Assembly: GCF_003601985.1 (NCBI RefSeq) | Contig: NZ_QZXA01000001.1 | Coordinates: 434,001-498,000 of the forward strand | Direction: 5' to 3' | From: Mesorhizobium jarvisii | GTDB lineage: Bacteria > Pseudomonadota > Alphaproteobacteria > Rhizobiales > Rhizobiaceae | DNA: 64,000 nt | In this document: piece by piece, positions 36,671 through 46,018 of the stretch | Numbering within the stretch: position 1 is the stretch's first letter | How the letters are laid out: every line of letters starts with the position of its first letter | Position numbers and translations under genes: made by a program | The notes under the pieces: model-generated | What the model was told of the DNA's origin: nothing | What the model saw: the letters and a program-made list of their open reading frames with translations, nothing else | Databases searched by the model: none

Positions 36671-37669
36671 ATGCGTCTTGTTCAGTACAGAATGCCGGAT
36701 GGCAGCAGGCGGGTCGGCCGCGTCTCCGAAGACGGCAGTCGCTTGCACCCGCTCGACAAGACTGGCAGCGTTCTGGAACTCGCCGAAGCGGCGATCGCCG
36801 AGGACATGTCCATCGCGTCGCTGGTCGAGAAGCGCACGGGCACCACGACGGTCGACTACAACGAGCTGTTGCGCGATGGCCGCGTGCTGGCTCCCGTCGA
36901 TCATCCGGAACCGGCGCGCTTCCTGGTTACCGGAACCGGCCTGACCCATACCGGAAGTGCCGCCGCGCGCAACCAGATGCATGTTCTGACCCATGGCGAC
37001 GGTGCCGAGGAATCCGATTCCTTGAAAATCTTCCGTATGGGGCTGGAGGGCGGCAAGCCTGGCGCTGGCAAGATCGGCATCCAGCCCGAGTGGTTCTTCA
37101 AAGGCGTCGGCACCTGCGTTGTGTCGCCAGGTGCTGAGCTGCCGATGCCGGCATTCGCGAAAGCCGGGGCAGAGGAAGCCGAGATCGTCGGGCTTTATCT
37201 CAACGGCCCGGACGGCCATCCCTATCGCATCGGCTATGCGCTCGGAAACGAATATTCCGACCATGTGACGGAGGGCGAGAACTACCTCTACCTCGCCCAT
37301 TCCAAGCTGCGCTCCTGTTCGATCGGACCCGAGCTGCTGATCGGCGACCTGCCCGAAGAAGTTCGGGGCCATTCCCGCATCCTGCGCGACGGCACTGTCA
37401 TCTGGGAGCAGGAGTTCCTGTCGGGCGAAGCGCACATGTCACACTCGATCGCCAATCTCGAACATTTCCATTTCCGCTACCCGATGCACCGACGGGCGGG
37501 CGATCTGCACGCCTATTTCTTCGGCGCGGCGGTGATGAGCTACGCCTCCGGCATCAAGACGGCTTCCGGCGACGAGTATGAAATCCAGGCACAGGCATTC
37601 GGCAAGCCACTGCGCAACCGGATGGTGTCGGTGCCGGACGAGGGACTGGTCACCGTCACCCAGCTGTGA
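36671..37669 (+). CDS. AraD1/GguC-family fumarylacetoacetase-fold protein
   Basis: Protein of 332 aa of the FAH superfamily, AraD1/GguC type: MRLVQYRMPDGSRRVGRV at the N-terminus, metal-site acidic cluster in EEAEIVGLYLNG and GNEYSDHVTEGENYLYLAHSKLR. The family is linked to pentose/aldonate operons in rhizobia and is thought to act on 2-keto-3-deoxy sugar acids. Here it directly follows the dehydratase and SDR, supporting conversion of the keto-deoxy acid to 2-ketoglutarate semialdehyde or an aldol-type cleavage (inference). ATG 36671 is chosen; the longer frame overlaps the SDR. Confidence 0.82.
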   Translation: MRLVQYRMPDGSRRVGRVSEDGSRLHPLDKTGSVLELAEAAIAEDMSIASLVEKRTGTTTVDYNELLRDGRVLAPVDHPEPARFLVTGTGLTHTGSAAARNQMHVLTHGDGAEESDSLKIFRMGLEGGKPGAGKIGIQPEWFFKGVGTCVVSPGAELPMPAFAKAGAEEAEIVGLYLNGPDGHPYRIGYALGNEYSDHVTEGENYLYLAHSKLRSCSIGPELLIGDLPEEVRGHSRILRDGTVIWEQEFLSGEAHMSHSIANLEHFHFRYPMHRRAGDLHAYFFGAAVMSYASGIKTASGDEYEIQAQAFGKPLRNRMVSVPDEGLVTVTQL

Positions 37670-37720
37670 CGGCAGAGGTCCGAAATCACGGTCCACCAGA
37701 ACGACAATGGGAGATTAAAA

Positions 37721-38746
37721 ATGGGACTGAAGAAAGCGTTTCTAAAACTAGCGACAATCGGGCTCGGCATCGGCCTGATGACATCGGCGGCCTTGGCCGC
37801 GAACCTTCGAGTACTGGCCTGGGACGGCTATGCCGACCCGGATTGGGTGAAGGATTTCACCGCGGCAACCGGCATCGGCGTCGATGTCGTCTTCATCGGC
37901 AGCGATGACGAGATCTGGGCCAAGATCAAGGGCAGCGAAGGCCAGGATTTCGATGTCTTCGCCGTCAACACCGCCCAGCTGCAGCGCTACATCAAGGCCG
38001 ATCTGGTGTCGCCGATCGACATCACCAAGCTGTCGAACCAGAAGGAGGTGCTGCCGCGCTTCCGCGATCTATCGCAGGTCAGCGGCGACACCAAGGACGG
38101 CAAGGTCTACGGCATTCCGTTCTGCTTCGATTCCATCGGGCTGATCTACGACACGGACAAGGTCAAGCCGGCGCCGACCTCGATGTCGGTGCTGTGGGAT
38201 CCGGCCTACAAGGGCAAGGTCCTGGCCTACGACAATGGCGAGCACAATTTCTCGTTCACCGCTCTGACGCTTGGCTACAAGGATCCGTTCAATCTCGACG
38301 CGGAGCAGATGGCGGCGGTCAAGGCCAAGCTGGTTGAGCTCAAGCGCAATGTGCTGAGTTTCTACACCACCGCCGACGAGGCGCAGCAGATCTACCAGAA
38401 CAATGACGTTGCCCTGATCTGGGCCAATTATGGCCAGCAGCAGGTCAAGGCGCTGCAGAAGATCGGCGCCCATGTCGCCTACGTCAATCCGAGTGAAGGC
38501 GCTCTGGCCTGGCTCGACAATTGGGTGATCTCCAAGGGCGTGCGCGACAATGCGGCGGCCGAGCAATGGATCGACTTCATGCTGACGAAGAAGGTCAGCG
38601 GCGAGCTTTCCGAGCGCACCGGCTTCGGCAACACCGTGGTCGAGTCGAGCAGTGCCGGCAGCAACGACAAGCTGGTCTGGCTGAACAATGTCGAGGACCC
38701 GCTGAAGCGGTCGGACATGTGGAACGAGATCAAGGCGACGCCCTGA
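37721..38746 (+). CDS. PotD/PotF-type extracellular solute-binding protein
   Basis: Periplasmic binding protein of 341 aa. Signal peptide with Lys-rich start, core LATIGLGIGLMTS and cleavage near SAALA. The mature protein starts NLRVLAWDGYADPDWV, like spermidine/putrescine binding proteins. The polyamine-contacting residues cannot be judged without alignment. ATG 37721 follows GGGAG. It lies 51 bases after the sugar-acid genes on the same strand, so it may belong to that operon, or form a separate polyamine-like uptake system with the next three genes. Confidence 0.88.
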   Translation: MGLKKAFLKLATIGLGIGLMTSAALAANLRVLAWDGYADPDWVKDFTAATGIGVDVVFIGSDDEIWAKIKGSEGQDFDVFAVNTAQLQRYIKADLVSPIDITKLSNQKEVLPRFRDLSQVSGDTKDGKVYGIPFCFDSIGLIYDTDKVKPAPTSMSVLWDPAYKGKVLAYDNGEHNFSFTALTLGYKDPFNLDAEQMAAVKAKLVELKRNVLSFYTTADEAQQIYQNNDVALIWANYGQQQVKALQKIGAHVAYVNPSEGALAWLDNWVISKGVRDNAAAEQWIDFMLTKKVSGELSERTGFGNTVVESSSAGSNDKLVWLNNVEDPLKRSDMWNEIKATP

Positions 38747-38775
38747 TCCTTTCCGCAGCCCGACCTAGAAGGACC

Positions 38776-38802
38776 CGGCGGTCCGGACGTTCCGGACCGC
38801 CG
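38776..38802 (+). terminator. Strong hairpin between binding-protein and ATPase genes
   Basis: CGGCGGTCCGG and CCGGACCGCCG form a perfect 11-bp stem with a 5-base loop in the 77-base gap, with no T-run. Probably a message-stabilising or partial-termination element that raises the binding protein over the membrane components. Confidence 0.55.
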
Positions 38803-38823
38803 CAGCGTATGCGAGAATAGTCT

Positions 38824-39927
38824 ATGAGCCAGAACACCGACCTGCTGACGCTGCGGTCCGTCTCGAAATCCTACGGCACGGTTCCCGTGCTGCACGACAT
38901 CGACCTGTCTGTCCGGGACGGTGAGTTCCTGACCGTTCTTGGACCGTCGGGCTCGGGCAAAACCACGGTCTTGCGGCTGATCGGCGGGCTGGAGCCACTG
39001 ACCGCGGGCGAGATCCGCCTCGACGGCCAGGACATCAGCCGCATGCCGATCAACAAGCGGCCGTTCAACACCGTGTTCCAGGACTATGCGTTGTTCCCGC
39101 ATATGACCGTTTCCGGCAATGTGGGCTATGGTCTCTCGGTGCGCCATGTCCAGCGCAAGGAGATTGCGCGCCGTGTCGCGGAAGCCCTGGAGCTGGTGCA
39201 ACTCGGGCGCTTCGCCGACCGCTTTCCGGCACAGCTTTCCGGCGGCCAGCGCCAGCGCGTCGCGCTCGCCCGAGCGCTGATCTGCCAGCCGCGCCTGATC
39301 CTGCTTGACGAGCCGCTCGCCGCGCTCGACCTCGAACTGCGCCGGCAGATGCAGGAGTTCCTGAAATCCATCCAGCGCGAGATCAAGACCACCTTCCTTT
39401 TCGTCACCCATGACCAGGAAGAAGCGATCGGCATGGCCGACCGGATCTGCGTCATGCAGGCTGGCCATATCCGCCAGCTCGGCACGCCGCACGAGCTTTA
39501 CTACAAGCCGAATTGCGAGTTCGTGGCGCGCTTCTTCGGCGAGAACAATCTGGTGGCCGGAAAGCTCGGCCCCGTCCAGGGCGAGCAGCGGCCGATCGAG
39601 ACCGCACTTGGGCGACTGATCTGTTCGATCAGCGGCCAGCCGCATTTGAAGGCCGCGCCAGACGGCGCGAGCGCCTTCGCGGCGTTCCGGCCCGAGGCCT
39701 TGCATCTCGCGGACTCCACAGACGGCGACAACCGCTTTTCCGGCACCATCGCCGATCTGGCCTTTGCCGGCTCGTCGACCGTCGCCACGATCACGGCGGG
39801 TGCGGACACTGCCGCGCAGCGGCTGCGGCTGCGAACCCCAAGCCGGATCGACGGCAGCGCGCTGAGATCCGGCGAGACGGTTTCGCTTTCGTTTGCGCCG
39901 CATGAAGGCCATCTGGTGCTGGCATGA
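38824..39927 (+). CDS. PotA-type ABC transporter ATPase
   Basis: Cytoplasmic ATPase of 367 aa. Walker A GPSGSGKTT at residues 40-48, signature [16 protein letters not shown], Walker B LILLDEPLAALDLELR, switch His in FVTHDQEEAIGMAD, and a C-terminal TOBE domain (about residues 280-360). This is the arrangement of PotA/PotG/FbpC-type importers. It is joined to the next permease by ATGA. Confidence 0.93.
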   Translation: MSQNTDLLTLRSVSKSYGTVPVLHDIDLSVRDGEFLTVLGPSGSGKTTVLRLIGGLEPLTAGEIRLDGQDISRMPINKRPFNTVFQDYALFPHMTVSGNVGYGLSVRHVQRKEIARRVAEALELVQLGRFADRFPAQLSGGQRQRVALARALICQPRLILLDEPLAALDLELRRQMQEFLKSIQREIKTTFLFVTHDQEEAIGMADRICVMQAGHIRQLGTPHELYYKPNCEFVARFFGENNLVAGKLGPVQGEQRPIETALGRLICSISGQPHLKAAPDGASAFAAFRPEALHLADSTDGDNRFSGTIADLAFAGSSTVATITAGADTAAQRLRLRTPSRIDGSALRSGETVSLSFAPHEGHLVLA

Positions 39928-40796
39928 GCGCGGGCGTCACGACACAGCCCGCGGAAAGGCGTTTGTCGCTGCTGGTGACCGTGCTGGCTTTCGCCCTGCC
40001 GGTGATCTTCGTCCTGGTGCCGCTGGCGATCTTCCTGGTCTACAGTTTCTTCAGCGTCGACCAGGGCACGATCGTCTACGCGCCGACGCTCGGCAACTAT
40101 GTCCGGTTCTTCACCGATCCGATCTTCCTGCCGGTGTTTTGGAACACCATCGTGCTGTGCGTGTCGGTCGCCGTCATCTGCATCCTGCTTGCCTATCCCG
40201 CTGCCTATTTCCTGACGACGCTGAGAGGGCGGTGGCGCTATGCCTTGCTGATGCTGCTTCTGGTGCCGCTGCTGATGAGCTACGTCATCAAGATCTACGC
40301 GATCCGCAGCATCCTCGGCCTCAACGGCTTCCTCAACAAGGCGCTGGTGGCAATTGGCATCCTGCAGCAGCCGTCGACGCTTTTCGTGTTCAACATGAAC
40401 GCCATCCTGTTGACGCTGAGCCTGCTTTTGATCCCCTTCGCGATCCTGCCGATCTTCCTGTCGCTGGAGCGGATACCGCAGACCTTGCTGCGTGCCTCCG
40501 ACGATCTTGGCGCGAGCGGCTTGCAGACGTTCCTGCGTATCACCTTGCCGCTCAGCCTGCCCGGCGTCGCCTCGGCGGCGAGCTTCGTCTTCGTGCTGGC
40601 GATCGGCGATTTCCTGACGCCGCAGATGGTCGGCGGGATCAGCGGCTTCACCTTCGGCCGCATCCTCTACAGCCAGTTCGGCACGGCCTATAATTGGCCA
40701 TTCGGCGCGGCACTGTCGGTGGCGCTGGCGATCGTGGTGATCTGCGCCATCCTCATCGGCGAACGGTTCGGGCGCAGCCGGGGGACGTCGGTATGA
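39924..40796 (+). CDS. PotB-type ABC transporter permease
   Basis: Inner-membrane permease of 290 aa with about six helices, first helix LVTVLAFALPVIFVLVPLAI, and the EAA loop LLRASDDLGASGLQTFLRIT. The phrases GDFLTPQMVGG and MSYVIKIYAIRSILG are typical of PotB/PotH. ATGA overlaps on both sides join it to the ATPase and the PotC-type permease. Confidence 0.93.
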   Translation: MSAGVTTQPAERRLSLLVTVLAFALPVIFVLVPLAIFLVYSFFSVDQGTIVYAPTLGNYVRFFTDPIFLPVFWNTIVLCVSVAVICILLAYPAAYFLTTLRGRWRYALLMLLLVPLLMSYVIKIYAIRSILGLNGFLNKALVAIGILQQPSTLFVFNMNAILLTLSLLLIPFAILPIFLSLERIPQTLLRASDDLGASGLQTFLRITLPLSLPGVASAASFVFVLAIGDFLTPQMVGGISGFTFGRILYSQFGTAYNWPFGAALSVALAIVVICAILIGERFGRSRGTSV

Positions 40797-41593
40797 ACGC
40801 CCTGCCCCGACCCTCCACCATCTTCCTGGCCGTGATCACAACGCTGGTCGCGGTGCTGCTCTACAGCCCACTGTTCGTGCCGATCGTGTCGTCGTTCTTC
40901 ACCATCTCGCACGGCGATGTCGACTGGTCGTCACCAACCCTCTCGACCTACCGAGCCCTGGCCGAAAACCACGACATCCTGGCAGCCTTGCGCACCACGC
41001 TGATCGTCGGCCTGTGCACCGTCGTGCTCTCGGTGGTCAGCGGCACGCTGCTGGCGCTCTATTATCACGGGCGCCGCTCGGGGCGCTCGATCCTGCAGTT
41101 CATCATCTTCCTGCCGTTCCTGATGCCGCCGATCATCAGCGGCCTCGCGCTGCTGATCTTCTTCCGCGAGATCGGCCTCGAACGTTCTCTGCTGACGGTC
41201 GTCATCGGCCATACGGTCTTCGTGCTGGCGATCGTCTATCGCACCGTGCTGATGCGGCTGCAGTCGATGAGCCGTACACTGGTCGAAGCGTCCTACGATC
41301 TCGGCGCCACCGGCTGGCAGACCTTCTGGCGCATCATCCTGCCGAATCTGTCGAGCGCCATGGTCGGCGGCGCAATCCTGGCCTTCGCGCTGTCGTTCGA
41401 CGAGACGATGATCACCATCCTGGTCACCGGCACGCAAAGCACCCTGCCGGTCAGGCTGTGGGCGATGATGCGGCTTGGCTTCTCGCCCGACATCAATGCG
41501 CTGGTCGCCTTGATCCTGATGTTCACCGTGCTGCTCTGCGTGCTCGCCGCCCGTTTCCTGATCCCCAGGCAGATGGCGACGGAGCGGAGCTGA
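40793..41593 (+). CDS. PotC-type ABC transporter permease
   Basis: Inner-membrane permease of 266 aa with about six helices and the EAA loop LVEASYDLGATGWQTFWRII, plus AFALSFDETMITILVTG typical of PotC/PotI. ATG 40793 overlaps the PotB-type stop. It ends 15 bases from the convergent FAD-linked dehydrogenase. Confidence 0.93.
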   Translation: MNALPRPSTIFLAVITTLVAVLLYSPLFVPIVSSFFTISHGDVDWSSPTLSTYRALAENHDILAALRTTLIVGLCTVVLSVVSGTLLALYYHGRRSGRSILQFIIFLPFLMPPIISGLALLIFFREIGLERSLLTVVIGHTVFVLAIVYRTVLMRLQSMSRTLVEASYDLGATGWQTFWRIILPNLSSAMVGGAILAFALSFDETMITILVTGTQSTLPVRLWAMMRLGFSPDINALVALILMFTVLLCVLAARFLIPRQMATERS

Positions 41594-41608
41594 ATTATCG
41601 AACACCCG

Positions 41609-43012
41609 TCATCGTGCGAAGGCAGCTGGATCGAGGTCGAAGACACGCCCCCGATTGAGGATGTGCTTCGGGTCGAGCGCCGTCTTCAGCCGCCGCATCG
41701 TGGCGATCTCGGCGTCGCTGCGCACCAGATGCAACCACTGCTTCTTGTCGAGACCGATGCCATGCTCGGCCGAAACGCCGCCGCCCGCCACCGCCACGCC
41801 GCTATAGACGATGCCGTAGGCCGCCGCCGGATCCACAGTGCGCACCTGGTAGTGCAGATTGCCATCGCCGAGATGGCCGAAGACATAGATGTCGGCGTCG
41901 GGGTCAAAGGCGCGGATCGCGGTCTCCGCTTCTTGCAGGAACGCCCCCATCCGTGCCAGCGGAATGCTGATGTCGACGCCGATCAGGCCTTTCATCGAAA
42001 ACAGGACGCGATTGGCGTCTTCCCGCACATCCCAGAGCGCGCGGAATTCACGCGGCGATTGCGAGACGACGACATCGTCGACCACGCCGTCCTCGACCGC
42101 CTGCATCAGGACTTCGGCGAAGCGCTCGCTGTCGCGCTCAGGCTCGCTGCCCTGGATTTCGGCCAGCACATAGACGGGCGAGCCCGCCGGCAATGGCGCC
42201 GGCATGGCCATGCTGGCAGCCATTACGTCATAGAGCGGCGCGAAGTTGACCTCATAGGCGGATAACAATGGCCCGAGCTTTTGCCGAAGCAGCCCGAGCA
42301 GGGCGATCGCCGCATCGAGCGAAGCGAGCGCGCAGAAGGCGTTCACCTCGGAGGCCGGCTTCGGATGCAGCCGGAGCGCGGCGCGGGTGACGACGCCGAG
42401 CGTCCCTTCCGCGCCGATGAAGAGCTGGCCGAGGTCGTAGCCGGAATTGTCCTTCGGCAGGCCCTTCATCGAGGACAGCACGCTGCCATCGGCCAGCACG
42501 GCCTCCAGCCCCAGCACCTGCGCCCGGTACATGCCATAACGCAGCACGCGGATACCGCCGGCGTTGGTGGCGATGTTGCCGCCGACCGTGGCCGAGCCGC
42601 GCGCGCCGATATCGACACCGAACATCAGCCCGGCACCGTCGGCCGCCTCCTGCACCGCTTGCAGCGTCGCGCCGGCTTCGGCGACGATACTGGAGGCTTG
42701 AGTGTCCGGCGCGGCGAGGCCGCTCATGCGCTCCAGCGACAGCACGATCTCCCCGGGCTGGACGCGCGTGCCACCGGCCAGCCCGGTGCGTCCGCCCTGG
42801 ACGACGACCGGCTGGCCAAGAGCGTTGCAGCCAGCGAGCGCCGCCGCGACACCGATAGTATCGCGCGGACGCAGCACCACTTCGGGCAGCACGCCAAGCT
42901 TGCCGTCGGGATCGTCGCGATAGCGCTGGTCGACATCGGAGCCTGCAAGCACGCCGCCCACGCCCAGCCGATCGCCAAGGGCGGAGAGAAGCCGTTGCGT
43001 TTCAGGCGACAT
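41609..43012 (-). CDS. FAD-linked 2-hydroxyacid dehydrogenase (GlcD/D-lactate/D-2-hydroxyglutarate type)
   Basis: Flavoprotein of 467 aa. PCMH-type FAD domain with VVVQGGRTGLAGGT, GARGSATVGGNIATNAGG and GAEGTLGVVT, then the C-terminal FAD-oxidase domain with VFGHLGDGNLHY, whose His residues form the metal/active site, and SAEHGIGLDKK. Members oxidise D-lactate, glycolate or D-2-hydroxyglutarate. It is downstream of the LIV binding-protein gene but separated by a hairpin, so it probably has its own promoter in 43013-43173. Substrate is not determined. Confidence 0.88.
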   Translation of the reverse strand: MSPETQRLLSALGDRLGVGGVLAGSDVDQRYRDDPDGKLGVLPEVVLRPRDTIGVAAALAGCNALGQPVVVQGGRTGLAGGTRVQPGEIVLSLERMSGLAAPDTQASSIVAEAGATLQAVQEAADGAGLMFGVDIGARGSATVGGNIATNAGGIRVLRYGMYRAQVLGLEAVLADGSVLSSMKGLPKDNSGYDLGQLFIGAEGTLGVVTRAALRLHPKPASEVNAFCALASLDAAIALLGLLRQKLGPLLSAYEVNFAPLYDVMAASMAMPAPLPAGSPVYVLAEIQGSEPERDSERFAEVLMQAVEDGVVDDVVVSQSPREFRALWDVREDANRVLFSMKGLIGVDISIPLARMGAFLQEAETAIRAFDPDADIYVFGHLGDGNLHYQVRTVDPAAAYGIVYSGVAVAGGGVSAEHGIGLDKKQWLHLVRSDAEIATMRRLKTALDPKHILNRGRVFDLDPAAFAR

Positions 43013-43173
43013 CGGACTCAGACGCCGGCGTGGCGAAGCGCGTCGTCTGCGTCCCGCGACCGCATGGGCCGATGAGTATTTCGTCCGCCACGCTCGCCAT
43101 CCTTCAATTGCAGCCGGCCGATCCTATTCGGGATCGCCTGTCGTGCAAGCGATATCGGCTGCCCTGAGCGACA

Positions 43174-43209
43174 CCGGCATCAATCACGGTAAGACGCGAT
43201 TGATGCCGG
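43174..43209 (-). terminator. Hairpin after the LIV binding-protein gene
   Basis: CCGGCATCAATC and GATTGATGCCGG form a perfect 12-bp stem with a 12-base loop, 17 bases beyond the stop codon of the leftward binding-protein gene. No T-run follows. It separates that operon from the FAD-linked dehydrogenase gene. Confidence 0.6.
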
Positions 43210-43225
43210 CGGCCATTGTGTCTGC

Positions 43226-44485
43226 TTACTGAAGCTTGGCCTGTAGCGCGTTGACGTCATCGGTGGTCATTTCGCCATCGGTGGTCACCTTGCCATCGAT
43301 GATCTTCCACAGCCGGAACGGGCCGGTGATGTCGCCGAATTTATCGAAGGCCACCGGACCGATGACGCCTTCGTAGCGGATCGGCTTGCCGTCCTTAATC
43401 AGGCCGAGCGCCTTGGCGAACTCCTCCTTACCGGCGAAGATCGGCGTGCCTGCCGGATCGACTGCCTTGTACATGGCATCCCTGATCTTGGCCGGATCCT
43501 CGGAGCCGGCAATGGCGATGGCCAGCCCGACGATGGCGCCGGCATCATAGGAACGATCGGCCGCCGGGTTGGAGGGTTCGATGCCGGAGAATGCCTTGTA
43601 GTTCTTGGTGAAATACTCGGTCGATGCGGTCGGGCTGGTTCCCGACGACGTGCCATAGGCGTCCTTCAGATAGTCGGCACCGACGGACTCGATGAAGTCA
43701 GGGCTGTTCATGCCGTCATTGAGCAGGAATTTCTGCACGCCGCCTTGCGAAATCCAGGTGCGGGCAACGGTCGCGCCGTCGACCGGCGTGCTGACCAGAT
43801 AGAGGCCGTCCGGCTCGCCGGCCATCGCCGCCGTGACTTCCGAGGCATAGCTCGACTGCTTCTCGTTGTAGGGCGTGTCCGAAACGATGGTGCCCCCGAG
43901 CGCTTTGTAGGCACGCGAGAATTCGGCCACCATGTTGACCCCGAAATCGTTGTTGACGTGGATGATCGACAGCTTCTTGAAGCCCTTGTCTATGGCGTAT
44001 TTGGCGGCGGCCACACCTTGCAGCGCATCGGACGTGATGGTGCGGAAGAAGATGCCGTTGGTCTTGCCGTCGCGGCCGAGCGCGGTCAGCGTCGGCGAGG
44101 AGGACGCCGGCGAGACCTGGACGATCTTGGCAGGTGCCGTGACAGAGGTCAGGATCGGAATCGACACCGACGAGATGATGCCGCCGATGATGACCGGCAC
44201 CTTCTTGACCTGCACCAGCTGGGTCGCGGCGTCGACGGCGATGTTGCCCTGGCTCTGGCTGTCGCGCGTGTCGGTCACCAGCTCGCAGCCGCGCACGCCG
44301 CCGGCTTCGTTGATGTCGCGAAAAGCCATTTCGACCGACTTGGCGCCGGCCTGGCCGTATTCGCCGGCCGGACCGGTCAGTTCCATGACGAGGCCGACGG
44401 TGATCTTGCAGTCGGCGGCCTGCGCGGCGCCCGCCAGCGTGACGAGAGCAAGCGCGGTGGTGAGGTGGAGTATCGTCTTTCTCAT
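43226..44485 (-). CDS. LIV-type substrate-binding protein of unknown ligand
   Basis: Periplasmic binding protein of 419 aa. Signal peptide MRKTILHLTTALALVTLAG with cleavage after AAQA (about residue 22), mature part beginning DCKITVGLVMELTGPAGEYG. ATG 44485 is behind AGGGGAA; open frame beyond it lacks any signal. It is the last gene of the leftward operon GntR-DUF3830-TIGR04076-AKR-NTF2-binding protein. The only nearby LIV ATPases and permeases without a binding protein are in the divergent operon at 47.7-51.1 kb, so the two operons probably make one transporter. Confidence 0.9.
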   Translation of the reverse strand: MRKTILHLTTALALVTLAGAAQAADCKITVGLVMELTGPAGEYGQAGAKSVEMAFRDINEAGGVRGCELVTDTRDSQSQGNIAVDAATQLVQVKKVPVIIGGIISSVSIPILTSVTAPAKIVQVSPASSSPTLTALGRDGKTNGIFFRTITSDALQGVAAAKYAIDKGFKKLSIIHVNNDFGVNMVAEFSRAYKALGGTIVSDTPYNEKQSSYASEVTAAMAGEPDGLYLVSTPVDGATVARTWISQGGVQKFLLNDGMNSPDFIESVGADYLKDAYGTSSGTSPTASTEYFTKNYKAFSGIEPSNPAADRSYDAGAIVGLAIAIAGSEDPAKIRDAMYKAVDPAGTPIFAGKEEFAKALGLIKDGKPIRYEGVIGPVAFDKFGDITGPFRLWKIIDGKVTTDGEMTTDDVNALQAKLQ

Positions 44486-44534
44486 TGTTGTTCCCCTTTC
44501 GTTACTCGACACTAATTTGATCTCTGGAGCCTGT

Positions 44535-44966
44535 TCAGCGTTCCGGCACCTGCAGCCAGGTTTCATGCAGGTGTCGCCATTCGACGCCGTTGGGCGCCGA
44601 TGAACTGATGGTGAAGACAGCGCTCGACTGACGGCGACTGTGCTTGCCGCCGCGCAACTGCGCCTCGACGTAAAGGACGACGATGGAGTCCTCGGTTTGC
44701 CAACCGGGCCTGATATCCTCGATCGAAATGGCAAACCCGTCGTCGCATGTGGCGCGGCTTGAGCGGACATGATCAATCACAGCGTCACGGCCGAGGATCT
44801 GGCCGCTCGGTGCGATCATGGTCAAGCCTTCGCCCATGACGCCTTCGAAGCGCGTGAAGTCCACCGTGTCGGCTCGCGCGGCGACGAACCAGTCGACGAA
44901 GAAGCGATGCAGGCCGATAACCTCGGCGCTGGCCTGCGAAAACAGCGTCGGGTTGCTGGCGCTCAT
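44535..44966 (-). CDS. SnoaL/NTF2-like (DUF4440-type) small protein
   Basis: Protein of 143 aa with the cone-shaped NTF2-like fold pattern: helix FFVDWFVAARADTVDFTRF, then GLTMIAPSGQILGRDAVIDH and later strands ending WRHLHETWLQVPER. Such proteins are often ketosteroid-isomerase-like enzymes, dehydratases or ligand-binding accessories, and no catalytic residue can be assigned here. ATGA overlap with the aldo/keto reductase gene places it in the same pathway operon. Confidence 0.75.
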   Translation of the reverse strand: MSASNPTLFSQASAEVIGLHRFFVDWFVAARADTVDFTRFEGVMGEGLTMIAPSGQILGRDAVIDHVRSSRATCDDGFAISIEDIRPGWQTEDSIVVLYVEAQLRGGKHSRRQSSAVFTISSSAPNGVEWRHLHETWLQVPER

Positions 44967-46018
44967 GTGCGGCCTGCGTTCAAATTGTAGTGCATGATCG
45001 AGCCGTGGCGGCCGTGACGGTCGCGCTCCAGCGTGTAGACGTCGCCGAGGGGACCTTGGCTTTGCGCGATAACAGTCGCTATTTTCGCCCGGTCATCGGC
45101 GTCGAGCGCGACATCCATAATGCCAGCATTGGCGAGCGCATGCGCCTGGTTACGGGCGCCGACGATGACGGCGGCGACTCGCGGCTGTTCCAGCACCCAG
45201 GCGCTGGCGATGGTGGCGATGTCGACGCAGTGGCGGTCGCCGACAGCCTTCAGTGCCTGGAGCAGCTGCTGGAACAGGTCCCAGCCGCCGAAATCATCGA
45301 TGATCAGCTTGTATTTGACCAGTGAGCGGTTTTCGAGCGGCGTGGCGGGTTCGGACACGCCGAGCCATTTGTCGCTGAGGAAGCCGCCGGCTACCGAACC
45401 ATAGCAGAGGAAGCTGACACCGTTTTTCGCGGCAAGCTCGGCGAGGCTGTGTGTCGGCCGCTGATCGAGCACCGAATATTGCAACTGCTGGCTGACCAGC
45501 GGAATGCCGGCGGCGAGGATTTCGGCCAGCCGCGGCGTGTCGAAATTGGTGGTGCCGAGATTGCGCACCTTGCCCTCGCGCCGAAGCTCGTCCAGCCAGC
45601 TCATCGCCTCGACATAGCGAGGCTGGTCATAGTCCCACCAGTGGAACTGCACGAGATCGAGCCGCTCGGTCTTCAGCCTGCGCAGCGACTGCTCGACGAT
45701 GCCCCTGATATAGTCGCGGCTGATCGTGGCCAGCCGTTCCAGGTCGGGCACCAGCTTGGTGTGCACCTTCATTCTTGCGGCAACGTCGAGGCCGCGCTCG
45801 CTGGCCAGCCGCAGGCGCGCGGCGCCGATCAGTTCCTCGACGCCGGTGTAGATGTCGGCGCAATCATAGGTCCAGATGCCGGCATCAAAAGTTGCGATCA
45901 GGTCGCTCACCGCTTGATTGCGGTCGATGGCGCCATGGCCGCCGGCAAGCTGCCAGCCGCCGCGAATGACGCGCGAGATGGTGTAGCCGGGGCCGAGTTC
46001 GAAAGTCTTGGCGGTCAT
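44963..46018 (-). CDS. Aldo/keto reductase
   Basis: NADPH-type oxidoreductase of 351 aa with the TIM-barrel AKR pattern. Likely tetrad residues Asp52 and Tyr57 (YDCADIY), Lys88 (KVHTKL) and the His of VQFHWWDY. It is overlapped by ATGA at both ends. Its partners are small uncharacterised proteins and a LIV transporter, so it probably reduces or oxidises a carbonyl intermediate of the imported compound. Specific substrate unknown. Confidence 0.87.
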   Translation of the reverse strand: MTAKTFELGPGYTISRVIRGGWQLAGGHGAIDRNQAVSDLIATFDAGIWTYDCADIYTGVEELIGAARLRLASERGLDVAARMKVHTKLVPDLERLATISRDYIRGIVEQSLRRLKTERLDLVQFHWWDYDQPRYVEAMSWLDELRREGKVRNLGTTNFDTPRLAEILAAGIPLVSQQLQYSVLDQRPTHSLAELAAKNGVSFLCYGSVAGGFLSDKWLGVSEPATPLENRSLVKYKLIIDDFGGWDLFQQLLQALKAVGDRHCVDIATIASAWVLEQPRVAAVIVGARNQAHALANAGIMDVALDADDRAKIATVIAQSQGPLGDVYTLERDRHGRHGSIMHYNLNAGRT

